Of a stretch of 64,000 nucleotides of DNA, positions 49,271 to 63,312 are shown piece by piece (within the stretch, counting starts at the first letter, position 1; each line of letters opens with the position of its first letter). Under the pieces are notes generated by a model. That model was not told where the DNA came from and did no database searches. It worked only from the letters and a program-made list of their open reading frames with translations. The DNA is from Apostichopus californicus (taxonomy: Eukaryota > Echinodermata > Holothuroidea > Aspidochirotida > Stichopodidae): assembly GCA_020650975.1 (NCBI GenBank), contig JAIPMN010000160.1, forward strand, positions 1 through 64,000, given 5' to 3'. The translations under genes and the position numbers were made by a program.

Positions 49271-51829
49271 TGGGAGGGGAGTGGGGCAGAGTTGTCACAT
49301 CTTGTGAAAATCAGATGTCGGCCTCACAAGTTACAACCTGTCTCATATTAGAATGGGAGAAGTTTTATGGTTAAACTTGTAGTATTGGTTTGATTTTTAC
49401 ACCTGTTATTTGTTCTTATAATTTATTATGCCCCAGTAACCTACATATCCGCAAGATAGATTATAAACTTTATTTACCTGCAGATAACAATATTTACATA
49501 GCGATTTTAATAAGCAGATATTGACATAGGATCTAGTTTACTACAAGATGCTTTTGACATCCCAGTAAGTATCAAATAAATTCCATGAAAGCCGTATGTG
49601 ACTGTAGAATTAGTTACAAATTTGTGGTGGAAAATTCAATACTTAAGAGTTGACAGGCTCTGCTGGTACCTGAAAAGATAATTAGTTATTCAAAGTCCAT
49701 CATTATTGCAATCAAAACCATTAATTTAGACGTAAACAATTTCTTCTTCTGAATTGGACAAAATGTTTAGTAAAGTCAGAAGGTTAAGAATAGCCAACCT
49801 GTTGAAACTGCATCAGCATACATCTGTGAGTTAGAATGTTAGGTATTCAGTTTAGGTGTATGCACTATGAATATTACAATGGTTTGTCAAGAGCGACCAT
49901 CCAATAATCTACTCCTCTCGGAAATATTCATGGGAAAAGTTCGCCCAAGTTTAAAAGGATATCGGGCCTCCAAATTCAGGGCTATTCCAGTTAGAACTTA
50001 TCTTTAATCAGTAACTTTTTTTAATCATATGCTATTTTTTTTTGGCAAGTGGTTTAAAAATGTGAAATTGTAGGCCTGGATATAATATGCAAAGGAAGTG
50101 CTCATTATGTTAATGGAAATTTAACGACTTCATTCACTGATAATAATGTGGAGTGACACAAAATAAACTCTCATTCAAAAAATGCAGCTTGTATCCTTGC
50201 ATGTTGGCAACTTCAGATTTGTTTTCCATTTTTCTAAGAAAATTTTTTCATTCACGCCGAGGTGGATATTGTTGATGTTAGATTTACTGTGCTGTAGGTT
50301 TTCTTCATTTGCACGTCCAAATTGAGATCAAAATTCAATCAAACTTGATTATAAAATATGTTGTTGTTTGATAAATGTGGATTGATCTTTCTCAGAAATA
50401 GGATTCATGCTATTGGTTTTGGGTGAAATTTGTGTTTAATTTTTGGAAAGTATAGAACAGTGCATTACAGTAGCTCAAAATGGTATACCTAGCATTAGAG
50501 AGAGGAGGATTATTGTTATAACCTGGAAGTAAATATCATCTTGGGATGACATTTTCAAGTCTCTTGAGCGAGGTAGATAACAAAAGTGCCATTGTAGTGG
50601 GGATCCAGGTAATGCTCATTACACAATAATTAGCAAAGGTACTGCCTTTTCAATTTGAGTAAGAAATCTGTGTTTTAGTCTGTTTTTAGAAATCCCTAGG
50701 AACTGAATCATTAAAATATTTCCTGCCCAATTCCATTTTTGATGTCATATTTAAATTTACTGCACTCCTCAAAATATCAGTTCCAAAGAATGTACTGGAC
50801 TCTCGCTAGCCTGTTAAACTGGCCATAAAACTACTGTACCCTATCAACAACCATTCTGAAATTTTACTTTGAATGAACCTTGACTGGGATGTTGAATATC
50901 CTGCTTTTCTATATAAGATTATTAATTATTTTCTTCTTCTTCTTTTTTAAATTTTTTTTATTATAAAAGGGATCTAGCCACGATTTGCATTTCTTCACTT
51001 ACTGTAGATATTTTCTTGTTGAAGTGATATCATTGGTAGCCTGTTATTTAATTGACATTATAAGACTACAGCTGAACAAAGCAAGTTTGTTTTACTATGA
51101 TGATGATAACGAGCCGTGAACTATATATTCACCATAAGAATGTTTGACTATTGAAAAGCTGTTGTGTATGTTGTCATAGCAACAATTATCAATCTCCAGA
51201 AAGATCATATTTTGACTCACTGGGGGGTTGGCTTGTACCCTAGACACAAGATTAGGGTGCTGCAGTGCCCGAGTTCAACCAAAGGTTAACGTGACAAAAA
51301 AGACCAGAGAGCAAAGTGTCATAATGGTATTGCATTCCAGTGTACCACACTTCTGGTATCGCGTTCCCCTATGAACCAACCGAATTATGTGAACCATTTA
51401 ACCTATAATCTCATTAGTTTGTGTGTTTAAGTCGTGACGGAATTGATAAGGAATTATTTCAACTATTCCCCTCTTTCCTTTATTATTCCTTTCGATCCCA
51501 ATAGATATTAATTAATCGTCCGTTCGTCTGTAAGGGAAAGTCTTTCTACATAGTGACGTCAATACACACAGAAACACGTGCTGAAGGCTACCATGACCTA
51601 TTTTCCTAAGGCTCCCCCGTATGGTGATGTGTACAGAAACTATATAGCATGATGGGGTGTATGCATACTGTACTTGAAACTTTGTGCTGGTCAATTAAGA
51701 TTTCCGGCAGCATGGAAGGGAGTTAATATTTAATACAATGCTAAACTGCCACAGTGCCACATGTGGAAGAAGCCAAATGGGTTATAATGACCACACTATA
51801 GTTCACATCAATTGGCTATCAAGTTGACA
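49271..51829. other. Non-coding stretch, nothing recognised
   Basis: AT-rich with T-runs near 50040 and 50950. No gene, repeat ends or RNA gene is supported. Confidence 0.45.
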
Positions 51830-51965
51830 GGTTGGATTTGGAAGGCCATTTCAGATGGGAAAATGTGGATTTCTCCTGGATTAAAAACCCCAGAATACTT
51901 ATAGCCGCATAGGGCTCGATCCCAGGACCTCCCAAAGCTAAGTCTTCACACATGGTCAGCCTCTA
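51830..51965 (-). mobile_element. tRNA-derived SINE fragment, minus strand
   Basis: Read on the minus strand the segment gives GGTCCTGGGATCGAGCCC, a B-box region with paired flanks like a tRNA T-arm, followed by a body beginning GCGGCTATAAGTATTCTGGG. The A-box end is only weakly kept (TTAGAGGCTGACC), so the 5' part is truncated or diverged. Confidence 0.55.
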
Positions 51966-53270
51966 AGGTGTTTCTTAAATAAGAAAAAATGTTCAGAGAG
52001 AATAACTGACGATGAATATCTTCGTTCTTCTTATTGGACGCTAAAGATTAACAGTTAGGTTAAGAATAAATCACAACAAAAGTTAAGTGATAACGTGCTC
52101 ATATGTTTGGAAAAGTAGGGCGTCATTTTATTTCCCTTAAATTAAGAAAAATGCTTTGTGAGATTTTGCCATCACAATTCAAGCAGGGCCGATGTTGCAT
52201 TGCTCCCGAACACTAAAATCACGAATAAAACTTCACCATAACGTTGGAGAAAAAAATAGTTATGTCGACTTGTTGATATTGTTTTTCTGTAATAAGTTTT
52301 CAAAATGTTAAACTATGTTATCAGGTCCCTGGTTTGTTCATAACATTATTTGGATGTGCTACATCAAGTCTAGACATGCCGCCCGCCTCTGGATTTATCG
52401 ACAAAAGAGATCTCAGGCAACTTTATGGTCCAAGGGGTTCTGTGAAGTTGATTTATTAAACATATATTGAAGTAAATCCAATCTATACAAACATCACAGT
52501 GTAAATATAAAAAATGGTGGATTATTAACTTGATTCTTGGAAGGAGATGGAAATTTAATTAGACTCTAGTGAAGCGTATGGCATGATAGAGGATTGGAGA
52601 ATAAAAACAGGGTTCAAGCAGATGAAAATCAGATTGGACGTGAAGCTATTTCTCTGATGCGGAACTTAGCAAAACAAGAAGTACTTTTAAAGTAAGATAA
52701 AAGACTGTCTTTATCTTTTCTGTCTTTTTTTCTCTTTTCTTTTCGTTCTCTTAAAATTGTAGAAACAGCTTCGCAATTAAATTGCTTTACTATTTCATCT
52801 GCAGATCTGTAACAGACTGTAAAAGCTAAATACTTTACAAGCTACAGTAAAGTCTGTTCTAGAGATCTCTTTAAATGTTTGGCCTTTTTCAATTTAATAC
52901 ACACGATCAGTATTAATATAAACATGCGTCTGTTTCCCTTTTTATATTCAGCTACAGTTATGATCCGATCTCACAATAGTTTTTAATGACTGGGATAATA
53001 GAAATTGTACCACAGAACAAAAGTCAGGACTATTTCTAAGTATTGTTATTGTAACTTTAATTAAGCTGGGACTGACTAACTACATCTACTTATCATGGCA
53101 TTCTTGAGTGATATATTTGGGTCCTCTGTTTAATTAAGAGCTCTTTTGACCCCTTTTGAAAATCTACAGTACTTTCAAGATATTATTGTCAATTGGTATT
53201 TTCTACAGTAGGACTTCTCATGCCCCCTGCCCCACCTCCACTTGACAGATGTATACTTATTTCTACCAAC

Positions 53271-53353
53271 TCAACTATCTACTGTACAACTGTACAACTA
53301 TCTACTGTATCTACTGTACAACTATCTACTGTACAACTATCTACTGTACAACT
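53271..53353 (+). repeat. 15 bp tandem repeat, CAACTATCTACTGTA
   Basis: Four to five units, some partial, built around the CTGTA word common in this window. Confidence 0.85.
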
Positions 53354-53993
53354 TAAACATTACACACACACATCAATTCCGATAGCATTCGCCCATTCAT
53401 ATTCACCATTCATAGTATTCACCATGACCTATATATGGCAGCAATTCTATAATTCAGTGGGACTGGACCATCAAGGATAAAAGACGAATCCATCAAGCTT
53501 GTCAACTGTTAGAAAACAGACAAGTGCATCTGTATTTAGAACAAAGTTCGCAGGTACCGATTATCCGGTGAACTTTTCATATTTGCCCGTTTGAAGTGGC
53601 CAAGCCTCTTCAGTAGCTTACACCGATGTCGGTCCGTCGTTGTTAAAGGAACTCTCTTTCAAATGCTAACTTGAAAGTCAACGCCATCAAAACACATCCA
53701 AAGGTTTACCTGTTCTTATTGTCATCTTAATAACGACTATCGAAGTGTCTCCAACGTTTCACAAAAAGATAACCTGTGTTCTTAAAGGAGCTTTCTTTTG
53801 AATGTTACGCTCGTGTAACATACTGTATATGTGCGTTTTATAATGTGGTATGGACACATGAACAAGGTTCTTGGTTTCCCTATTTATACATGTATGGAAA
53901 TGATACAGTTTTTTTTTCTTTAAATGGTCGTCTCTCTTTTCAGGTTGTATACGTAATGTCACAAACTGTACAAGCACACATGCTTTCATTAGG

Positions 53994-54235
53994 AGTGTAA
54001 GCTCAGTGGTTAAAGCCGGTGCCTTTCAATCATAAGGTCCCGAGGACGAGTCACTCCAAGATCATGTATGTCGTCCAGTTACAGAGTTGACAATTGACAA
54101 TTCATAATCATGGACGTTAAATATGAATGTAAGAGACTGAATTCGGTCAGCTTGCGGCTTTCATAAGCCAGTGATGGCTACTTCGCGAGTGCCTGCTTGC
54201 AGGAGGATCTAAAAAACATACAAATACATACATAG
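53994..54235 (+). mobile_element. tRNA-derived SINE with target duplication
   Basis: The head (about 53998-54060) has an A-box-like AGCTCAGTGGTTAAAG and a B-box-like GGACGAGTCACTCC. A unique body of about 150 bases follows, then an A-rich tail of ACATACAAATACATACAT type. TGCTTTCATTAGG before the element (53981-53993) and TGCTTTCTTGG after it (54236-54246) look like a slightly diverged target duplication. The length of about 240 bp suits a SINE. The family name is unknown to me. Confidence 0.7.
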
Positions 54236-54884
54236 TGCTTTCTTGGTGTCATCTAGACCTGTCACATGATAAACATTATTTAGTGTCCCCATTACTTGAC
54301 ATACAAATGGGACCTAGCTCTCTTTCAGGTGTTATAAGTAAATGTCGCATGTACAGAAACACACAGGCTTTCGTAGTGTGATATGGTCACAAGGTATTTC
54401 ACATTCTTGGTTTTCCCTATTTACACATATACAAAGGAATTCATTTCCTGATGGGAGTTCTTGTTTCACAGTTATATTTAAAGAAATATCACATAACACA
54501 CATGCTTCATCTATAGGATGGTATCGTAACATGAAAAACATTCTTGGCGTCCTCATTTTTGTACACACACAGAAAATCTTGGCTTCTTTGAAGGAACCCT
54601 GTTTTATTAAGCTAGCATGTTTAACATTCATCTTTTTTTTGATATGATGGTATGGTCATAAAGATTTATAACAACATTCTTGATCTTCTCATTAAACACA
54701 GAAGCAATGTGGTTCATCTGTAAGTCTTGAAATATAATTTGTTAATAAGAGTTTATGGCTTTTCTATGATGATTTATGCTGTTGTGCTCATAACACATTT
54801 GTTTGGCCCTGTTTAATACAATCGAGTAATCCCTGGAGGGATTAACGCTGGATCACCCCCTCCATATCCTCTCATTAAATTTAC

Positions 54885-55248
54885 CTTTAATGAGTGATGG
54901 GAACTTCAACCTTGCAGCAATGTGGAGAAGAGTGCAAAAGTGCAAAACCATAACATACCCACTACACACACATGTGTGACCTATACTCATGAAGATTCAA
55001 TAAATGGAGCCAAGTATTTTAGCCATTTGATATTAAACCTGTATACAATGCATCATATCTAGGAACTTTAATGAGTGATGGGAACTTCAACCTTGCAGCA
55101 CTATGAAAAAGAGTGCAAAAGTGCATAACCAAAACATACCCATTACACACACATGTGTGACCTATACTCTTGAAGATTCAAAAATGGAGCCAAGTTTTTT
55201 AGCCATTTGATATTTAACCTGTATACCATGCATCATATCTCTTTAATG
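54885..55248 (+). repeat. Tandem duplication of about 180 bp
   Basis: CTTTAATGAGTGATGGGAAC to CATGCATCATATCT-type sequence occurs at 54885-55065 and 55066-55240, and a third start (CTTTAATG) follows at 55241. Both copies contain the palindromic ACACATGTGT. Divergence is low, mainly substitutions and short indels. Confidence 0.9.
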
Positions 55249-56383
55249 TTATTGATGGTCACCCCTTAAGAGACTTTGATAACTGTATGCCCACTTCTTT
55301 TGTTGTGAACCTTCTTATATTCTCTTGCGATCTCGATTGTCGCTCGGCAAAGTCGATCCGATGTGTGCAAAAGTTCTTACGGAGACGTTTTAATGTAAAT
55401 AGCAAATAGAAAAGTCAAGATTTGTTAAGTTGTTGTCGGTTTAACCACAGGACTCCTATTGCACTACTAGACATTCCCATGGTAACAGAAATGTATATAT
55501 ATATATAAAGCATCAGCTGTAGAAAACGCTGCTTTGGAGCTTGTCTGGCTGTGTCAGACAGCAAAGCTGGTCGTCCAGCAATAGTAATATTGAATGGAAG
55601 ATGTCAATGACGATCGAGTTAATGATTTAACTTAATAAAAGTCAGCAGTGGTCCACCAATCGTAAAACCGGCTGAATTGGCTTTCTCAGCGGTTATTCTT
55701 ATTCACCTTCACCTTCAGATTTGAGATTGCAAGGAGGACCTGATGACCCAAGGGCCGTTAATATGACAGTGATAACACTCACATTCTCTGGTGCAGACCT
55801 CCTCCCCCCCCCCCTCCTACCCCATTGAGACCTTTACTGGGAGGTTCCTGACCCCTGACCCTGCAAAGGTGATCAAGATTGTAGTATGAATGCTCTGGGA
55901 TCATGCTAACTGAGTTCTTGTCACTTGTTCATAAACACAGACTAAAAGGGGGGCATACTGTAACTAGCTTACAGTATTGGTCTGTAAGCAGTCATTGTGA
56001 CATTTGCATGCTTGCATAATGCTCTTCCAGTTAACAAATGATCCACCACCCGTTCTCAATGGTGGACGTGTCAGGGAATTAAAAGCAATCAATTAATCAA
56101 TAAATAATATAAAAACAAACAAGACATCTGCCGTTTCTGTTTGACAACAGTCATAACTTATTTTTGCCTGATTTACCTGGCACTACCTAACACGTCTTCC
56201 TTCATATTCATAAGGGGCAGGAGGCAAAGGTTAAAGGATTAAACTTGTATATTGTCAATTAACAATTATCTTTGTCCAATAAAAAACTATGAAAAAGAAA
56301 AAAAAAATTGTAAATGGTAATATTCTTTTATATTAACAATAGTCAATTTTAATTTTTTTTTTAAATTTTCTTCTTTCTTCCAG

Positions 56384-56530
56384 ACAAATGGACCCACCTC
56401 AAATACATCACATTTCATCCTATTGATGGATCTTGAGTTGACCAACTGGGAGTGAAGTTGATTCACCCGAGCTGGAAGATTTTTGGAAGAACTGGATATC
56501 GTTGCAGCAGCTGAGAGCTGGGAATTTCAG
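56384..56530 (+). other. Candidate 147-base non-coding exon
   Basis: A long T/C tract ends in CTTTCTTCCAG at 56383, and a donor CAG|GTAGAAG lies at 56528-56537. The 147 bases between have stops in all three forward frames, so this would be a UTR exon or the end of a coding region. It could belong to a distal Kir 3' UTR or to a neighbouring gene outside the window. Support is splice-site quality only. Confidence 0.3.
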
Positions 56531-58896
56531 GTAGAAGCGTTTTGGATGCCTGACTTCATTGGTACAGCATGACATCTGCACATCGTGGTTCTGATTGGTT
56601 TAATTTTCATTATTGGTAATACCTGGTTATTCTGTGAAGTGTGAACTCTTAACTTTGTTCAATATGGTTGACAGATGTTTTAATAGAATGTCTTCATCGC
56701 CTTACTTCGATCTAGAAACTAAACTCTGGGAGTTCAGTCTATGTAATATTAACAGGATCACATCATGCGAGATCAGTTGGTTTACATGTTTACGTTGTCA
56801 TGGCAATTGGTAGTCAACCGATATAATCACAAATTGATATTGATAGCTTAACTGTTATTAACATTATCACCAGCAGCTGTGGAAATCGTCGACTCCAGAA
56901 AAGTCAACTGAAATGAATTAATACGTTTATACGGTAACCAAACATTAAATCAAACCCTTAAATTTGGGAAAGGCACTTTATAAGAAGTGAAGAGGCATTT
57001 TTTTAACGATCTTTGTTATAATATAGTTAGACACATGGTGAAAAGTACTATCTAAGAATTTTGAAATGCTTGCATGTTGGGGGTTCCTTCCTGCAGGGTT
57101 CATGGGAACAATGATTAAGTTACATTTATCATATATCTCCACAGTGTTTTACACACTGTGAATATAGCCAATACAGGAGTTGATCAGGTTTAACCGGTCA
57201 AATCCCCTGAAACCTTTCACCCACTATGGTTCTCCCTTCCTCTTGGCTAGATGTCAAGAGCTTACACAGTAGAGGTTTGTTTATTTTCTATTTCAACTGA
57301 ACTGAGCCTTTATTTAAGTTAAAACCATTATCTATGTCTGCAAAAGGTTCATGAAGTTTTTCTGTTTGTTTTAACCACATGGGGGATAAAAAAAAATGTG
57401 TTGGTCTTTGTATCCAAATGAGGATTAAAACAAAAGCTGTAAAGATGTGAAACCGATTTTGAATAAGTTGAGGGAGTACTTCAGATTGTCTATTCATAAT
57501 ACTAAACGATGTGAGATCGTTGTTAAACAATGCTTGATACTGACCCCAAAGGATTGATCATGAGGTCACATGAGGCAAACTCAACAACATACTATCGTAA
57601 AGTTCACAAGAAGACTATGTCTTTGTTCATGAATGTTAATGTGTGTTTAGGCCGCAAAGCAAACTACTAGTTTACTCTGCATACATATGTATAAATCTAA
57701 TTCTGTGGTGTAATGTAATCTCGCTGATTGGCTACAGTCTTGAATTTATGCTCCATATAGTATGAGGTGAAAATGTTATGCTGCTCTGTGTAAAGATAGT
57801 CGTATGTTAATTGCTGACTGCTGTATGTGACCACGAGTTTGTTGGTGTTTATGGTACACATTTTAAATGTAATCCACTCCCTGGCATAATATGGAATTAT
57901 ATTCAGTATCATTGAGGAGACGATGATTATTTTTTATCGTATCTACAAATTCAGTTCGAAAATTGCCTGATGGAATGATCTACAGTACTACTAATTTATT
58001 CACCTAAGAAAGAACCTTGGTTTAAGAAAACCAAACAACTTGATTCTGTCTCTCAACCCCCAGCCCCTTCACATTGGGATTCTGAAATACAATCCTACAA
58101 CTCTCAATGATAAGGTGTGTATGATAGGTTTAATTTATTTAGCTAGGGAAAAGATTACAGCATGATCAAGACGCATTTCAAGAAGATCCTGCTGAGATCG
58201 AAATGTCAGGCCCTCTTACTTGTACGTTAACCTACGCAGGGATTTTTGCAGTACTTAGATAAGCTGTTTGTTAACTGTTTTGTTCTCACCCTAAGTCGTT
58301 AATTAAATAACTCTTTAAGAGGAGAGCTTCCTTTAAAAGCATCTACCTTATTCAAATCTCTTCCACTTGACTATATTGTTTCCTAATATATATGTTCCTT
58401 TCTTGTACTCAAATCTTATTAAAAGGATCTATCTACTGAACAGTATTTGGTTCAAGCTGTAGTATGATTGTGTCTACATAATGAAGTAAACTAAATATAG
58501 AGGGCTCACTTCACATTTCACTGGACTGTATTAGAGTTGTTGTTTGGGGGGTACTTCTTAGTCGCTTGTAATTTAGGTCACATCTATTTTTAGCCATATT
58601 AAATCTGCTGTGACGTTTCTTGGCTTTTGAAGAGAGATTTAGAGTAAAGGAAACCTTTCTTATCGTTTTTTTGGTTTTCATTTATGGCTTATGTAGATTT
58701 ATATCATGCTATAGGGTCACTGCTTGGAGTGCATTTGAAGACAGTACTATTCGATAGCTTATATAACCAATGACTTATCCCGTAGGCTGCAGTTATTTCA
58801 ATTTTCAAAACCAATCAAATACCTATTAGCTTTGTTTTAAGCTTTGTTATAAGTGTATGCGTTCCGCTAAATCTAACTTATATATTTAAAGTTCTT

Positions 58897-59239
58897 ATAC
58901 CACTTCTTAGTACCACTAGATGGTGCCACCCCTCGGGTACGGTACTACCAGTCAATCCAAGATCTTTTTTTTCAAATTCTGCCTCTCTACTTACTACCTT
59001 ATATGTGCTCTATGTGTAATCTTATATTCTTCCTATACCACTTCTTAGTACCACTATTTGGTGCCACCCCTTGGGTGGTAGGGTACTACCAGATTATGGG
59101 GATGTCAGTATGGTACCACCAGATGGTACCACCACTTAGTACCTTTCTACCAGATTTTGGAGGAGTCAATCCAAGTTCTTTTATTTCAATTCCTACCTCT
59201 CTTCTACCTTATGTGCTCTGTGTGTAATCCTATATTCTT
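58897..59239 (+). repeat. Direct duplication with internal expansion
   Basis: TACCACTTCTTAGTACCACT to GTGTAATCTTATATTCT occurs at 58897-59034 and again at 59035-59239. The second copy is about 65 bases longer through extra GGTACCACC-type units inside it. Confidence 0.85.
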
Positions 59240-59660
59240 TCACGTTGCATCTTGTACGAATTTGTTTACAGGAATATTTTCAATGTGATATTCAGCAAAC
59301 CAAACTTGAGGCATTTTAGTCCTGTGTTAATATATGATTATCTACCTGCATATACGAATTAGTATAGCAGTCTGTTTCAGTGGTTGGAATATTTGTTCAC
59401 AATAATTAAGTTTGAATTGGTGTTAGTAATCAAGTACTTGCTTTATAGGAGCCATTAATCTGGTTGTTATTCAAATTTGCTGGTACTAGATTAAAATCAT
59501 CATTTCCGTATTAATTTGTATTAAAAATTTGTATTTGAAAAATAAACAGAGTAGCCTCTACATTTTCATACAAAGCTGTGATATTGAAAGCAAACAGGTT
59601 GTGTCCACGGTGATGATTAGAAACAGGATATATTTGTGTTGTATCATCATATGCTCAGTT

Positions 59661-59727
59661 CATACATGGGGGGGCCATCATTTCATACATGGGAGAGGCC
59701 ATCATTTCATACATGGGAGAGACCATG
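59661..59727 (+). repeat. Three tandem units of 23-24 bp
   Basis: CATACATGGGAGAGGCCATC plus ATTT, starting at 59661, 59684 and 59708. Confidence 0.9.
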
Positions 59728-62400
59728 AGAAGAGTAGGGTGGAGTAATAAGTAGTTGCTGGGAATAGTAGTTGTTGGGATAGGGATTTCATCACCTGGGA
59801 TTTCAATTCATATAAAAGAATATCTTGATCATAAATCCTTGATGAACTGATGACTTGCTTCCACCGATGGTGGCGTTTGTCATTTAACAAGACGTATACG
59901 TCCTTTTTGCCCTGACTTAAAGTAACCCATTGACAACGATTGCCTCAATGCTACAATAATGAGTCTCAGTTTATCCTGTATACAAGAGGCTTATGGGATG
60001 TTAGTATACACATAGGCACACACATAGATACATACATATGTAAACATATTTTGTATTTTTCTTATATAAATATATTTACATATGGATGGAAATGATGACG
60101 TAAATAATGGGAGTGGGTTATAAGGAGCCATGTACTGTTTGGCCTAGTTATGTGCATAGTTTGGCTTCTATTGAACTAACTGCTTGGATATGTTTAACAA
60201 TTATCCTTAAGTTGTTTAAAGTTAATTCTTGTTTGTTTAACTATACAGGGCTGCTTGTCGAGTGTGGTAGTGTTTGCTGTTATACATGTAATTGAGCTAT
60301 GTATGTTTCATTATCATATTAATTATGTTATTAACATTTTATGGTGCAATTATGTTTGCCATCAATTGCCTGTTAGAGAAGATAAGCTACTCAGAGGACC
60401 ATGTCTTTATTTTAGTATTATCTGGTAAACCCCGCAAACTTAATGTTCCTAATGAGATCTGAACTATACTCTGTCCTTCTTCTGTTTGCTCTCCAAATAT
60501 GCTCAAGAATTTTTCAGACATTTCAAAATATAATTTTGAGGGGACGGAGAGATATGGGGGCAATAAGAGAGCTGAAATGTGACTGATCACTCACGTATAT
60601 CTAGCACATTTGGTGGCAGTTTTGCTTTATGCGAGGATGACATCATGCTTGTGCTTCATTTACATATAAATCGTTAACGATATGAGGTTGGCTAGATTCG
60701 TCATAACTGACATTTTATTTGGGGAGCTCTTCCTTTAGTACATTAGTTTTGTGATGTTACCTACACCTTGATAATTTTCAAACTTTTCAGATCATAACAA
60801 GTTGGACTGATACCTTGAAAGTCATTATGTTTGAAACTCATGTACTATACTTGAAAGCCAGGTCTGCAAAGTTTAATTTTGTTCAAGGCACTTGGCATTG
60901 GCTCATTTGAGAATGTATGAAGGCCAGATTAACTTGAAGTTAAAATTGTCCATCAATACAGTTCTGTTTGAAGGCACTGAAGACCACCCCATTAAGGATA
61001 TTTCAGTATTTCTAAAGCAAAGCAATATGCTAGAGCTGTACTTAGACAGCCTACAGACATCAGAATTAGAACACTTTTCATCTACTCCATTCCCTCTCTT
61101 TCAGAATTAGACCACTTTTCATCTTCCCTCTCTTTCACTTCACTCAACCCTTGTCAACTTATACACAGTATGTAAGGGTATGGGAGGGTTAGCATTGTTA
61201 ACTCTCAGTTCTGTTAAATGGTATCAAAACAGTAGTTATGGGATATATTGGCCATGAATGACCTGGTTATATATCCTGCCCTGTAAAGCTTCTTAATAAA
61301 TAGTTGTTAAACTTGTGAACTTTATAAACTGCAAGTGTTCTGCTTATAAATCTAATATTTACCTTTCACTGGCAACTACAAAGATACTGTTTGTTGTATC
61401 AAAAAGAAACTGCACAAAACTTGCAGTAAAAAACAAAAATAATATTTGAATTTGTGTAGTGGTCAGAATCGATCTGCTAGTGTTGAAAGGAAACAGCCCT
61501 GCACTGCTGTAAGGATATAGGAAACTAAAGTGACATAGTTGAATGGATTATACTCGATTACTTGAATCTAATGACTCCTTTCCACAATTCCTTCGATCTC
61601 CTTGAAAGTGCTTTGAATGTATCACCTGATAGCTCATGTCACTGTGTTATAGTGCAGGAGAGTCAACAAACAATCAAACAATGACTGCTAAGTAGGAACA
61701 TTATCCAATCTTAATTACAAATGTCAATTAATCCGTAAATTGGTAACTGTCTTATCTGGTGGTGCCTTAAACTGCTAGGTAAATAACCATTAACCATATT
61801 AGTTAGTTTAATAGTCAAGTCATGTTAAGTTTTAGGGAGGATGGTGATAAATATGAATATGCATATTTTATTTCCACCCTTCCTCTGTCCAAGTTTTTTC
61901 TTTCCCTATTAAGTATATTAGGGCTTTATAACAGTAACTATGTTGTATTTAATAACTTCTACAGTACAAACTCCGACACCATTTAGTATCAGATCAAACT
62001 TAAATTGGAATGTAAACATAAAATCCAGCTATATTTCACTGAGCACTAGGTAATGTGTGATACTTGTGTTAGGACGACAGTCATTCGCTGTACTGCTCGC
62101 TGAATACCCTATCATGTTCATGTTTAGATAACGTCGTCTGAATGTAATAAATTTTTGTCAGATAACGTCTTTATCGCACGAAATGTGTCTGATGGCCTGT
62201 GATGTTGACGTGGCAGACATTCCTCAAAAGCTTTTACTTCCATTTGATAGTAATGTTGCTGATTTCTCCTTGAAATATATGTAAGGTATTTATATACCAT
62301 TTTAATTGAGTGAAATTTGGTAAGCTTGGAAGCTAATCTACCATGAGAGCAAAGAATAGGAATGACAGGAAAAAGAGGAAAGTTGTTAGATCTATTTGGT

Positions 62401-62479
62401 TATGTTTGCATAGCTGAAAACATGTTCTTTATAGTTGAAGGCATAATCAAAATGCAATTTATAACAACAATTTCTTCAC
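62401..62479 (+). repeat. Dispersed repeat, copy 1
   Basis: TATGTTTGCATAGCTGAAAA through TTCTTTATAGTTGAAGGC and AATCAAAATGCAATTT matches 63313-63393 closely. It is probably a piece of an unnamed interspersed repeat. Confidence 0.75.
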
Positions 62480-62839
62480 GTTATTAGAAAGACAGAGAAG
62501 ATTTCTCCTGCTCAGTTGCCATGGTGATGTCACTCACTCTGCTGTTGCTAGATGGCTTTGTAGAACTTGTGTCATTGGAATTAAAACAAGTTACCAGGAT
62601 CTTAGTAATTCAGAAATGTCTACAGCAAACATTTTGCAGACCAGTTCGTTACTGGCAAGTTCTGGATGAATACGGGGACTGGTTGATAAGACATGAGTTA
62701 CATTCAAACGTAAAACTTTCATGAACACTTGATGAGAGGGAAGGTTTGTTAGTAACATCCTATCACTTCATGAAATGTCAAATGTTAAGGTATATTTGTA
62801 CAGAGGCATGACATTCAAGTTTGAATGAATCTAGGGAGT

Positions 62840-62945
62840 GATATATGATGGATGCCATGCAAGTTTTGTTGCCTCACATAACTCCCATGGCTGCTGTATA
62901 GGAGAGGGATCGAACTGTGAGAGTAATAGCATGAATCTACTCAAA
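62840..62945 (-). mobile_element. Possible SINE fragment
   Basis: The minus strand has a B-box-like CAGTTCGATCCCTC at 62903-62916, with a body-like stretch after it. No A-box or clear ends are visible, so this may be chance. Confidence 0.25.
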
Positions 62946-63312
62946 AGTGAAGTATTAACATCCTTATCTACATATACTCATTACAATGTGAATTTCTTGT
63001 AATGTGTTTATGATTTGCAGGCAATACTGTCATTAGTTGGATATTTAACATTACTCCAAGCTAGTACTTCATTGCTCCAAAAGATGATGATGTAACATCT
63101 GATCGGTTGTTTGTGTTATCCAATCACAATGTAGCATAATTATTCTCATTTGCGTAAATTATTATTGATTAATTTGAACAAAGAGTCTTTTTATGTAGAC
63201 TGTTTTATGTTGATCCATGATTCGGTTATTTGATTTGATGAGTGTAATTTATATTTAACCCTCTTTAATGGTAATTGATTGTACAAAAGACGGAATTTAA
63301 GCCACTTGGAGA

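Larger units (their letters stand above)
55249..62400. other. Non-coding stretch with a candidate exon and local duplications
   Basis: Besides the possible exon at 56384 and the duplications at 58.9-59.7 kb, only short chance frames are seen. Acceptor-like sites near 60796 and 61103 have no open, conserved sequence behind them. Confidence 0.4.

Noticed and set aside
48690-49374. Four long overlapping ORFs of 180-200 codons on both strands
   Set aside because: All are by-products of the 27 bp array; no independent evidence of coding.
51225-51290. Possible tRNA-like B-box (CCCGAGTTCAACC)
   Set aside because: No A-box at the right distance and no fold.
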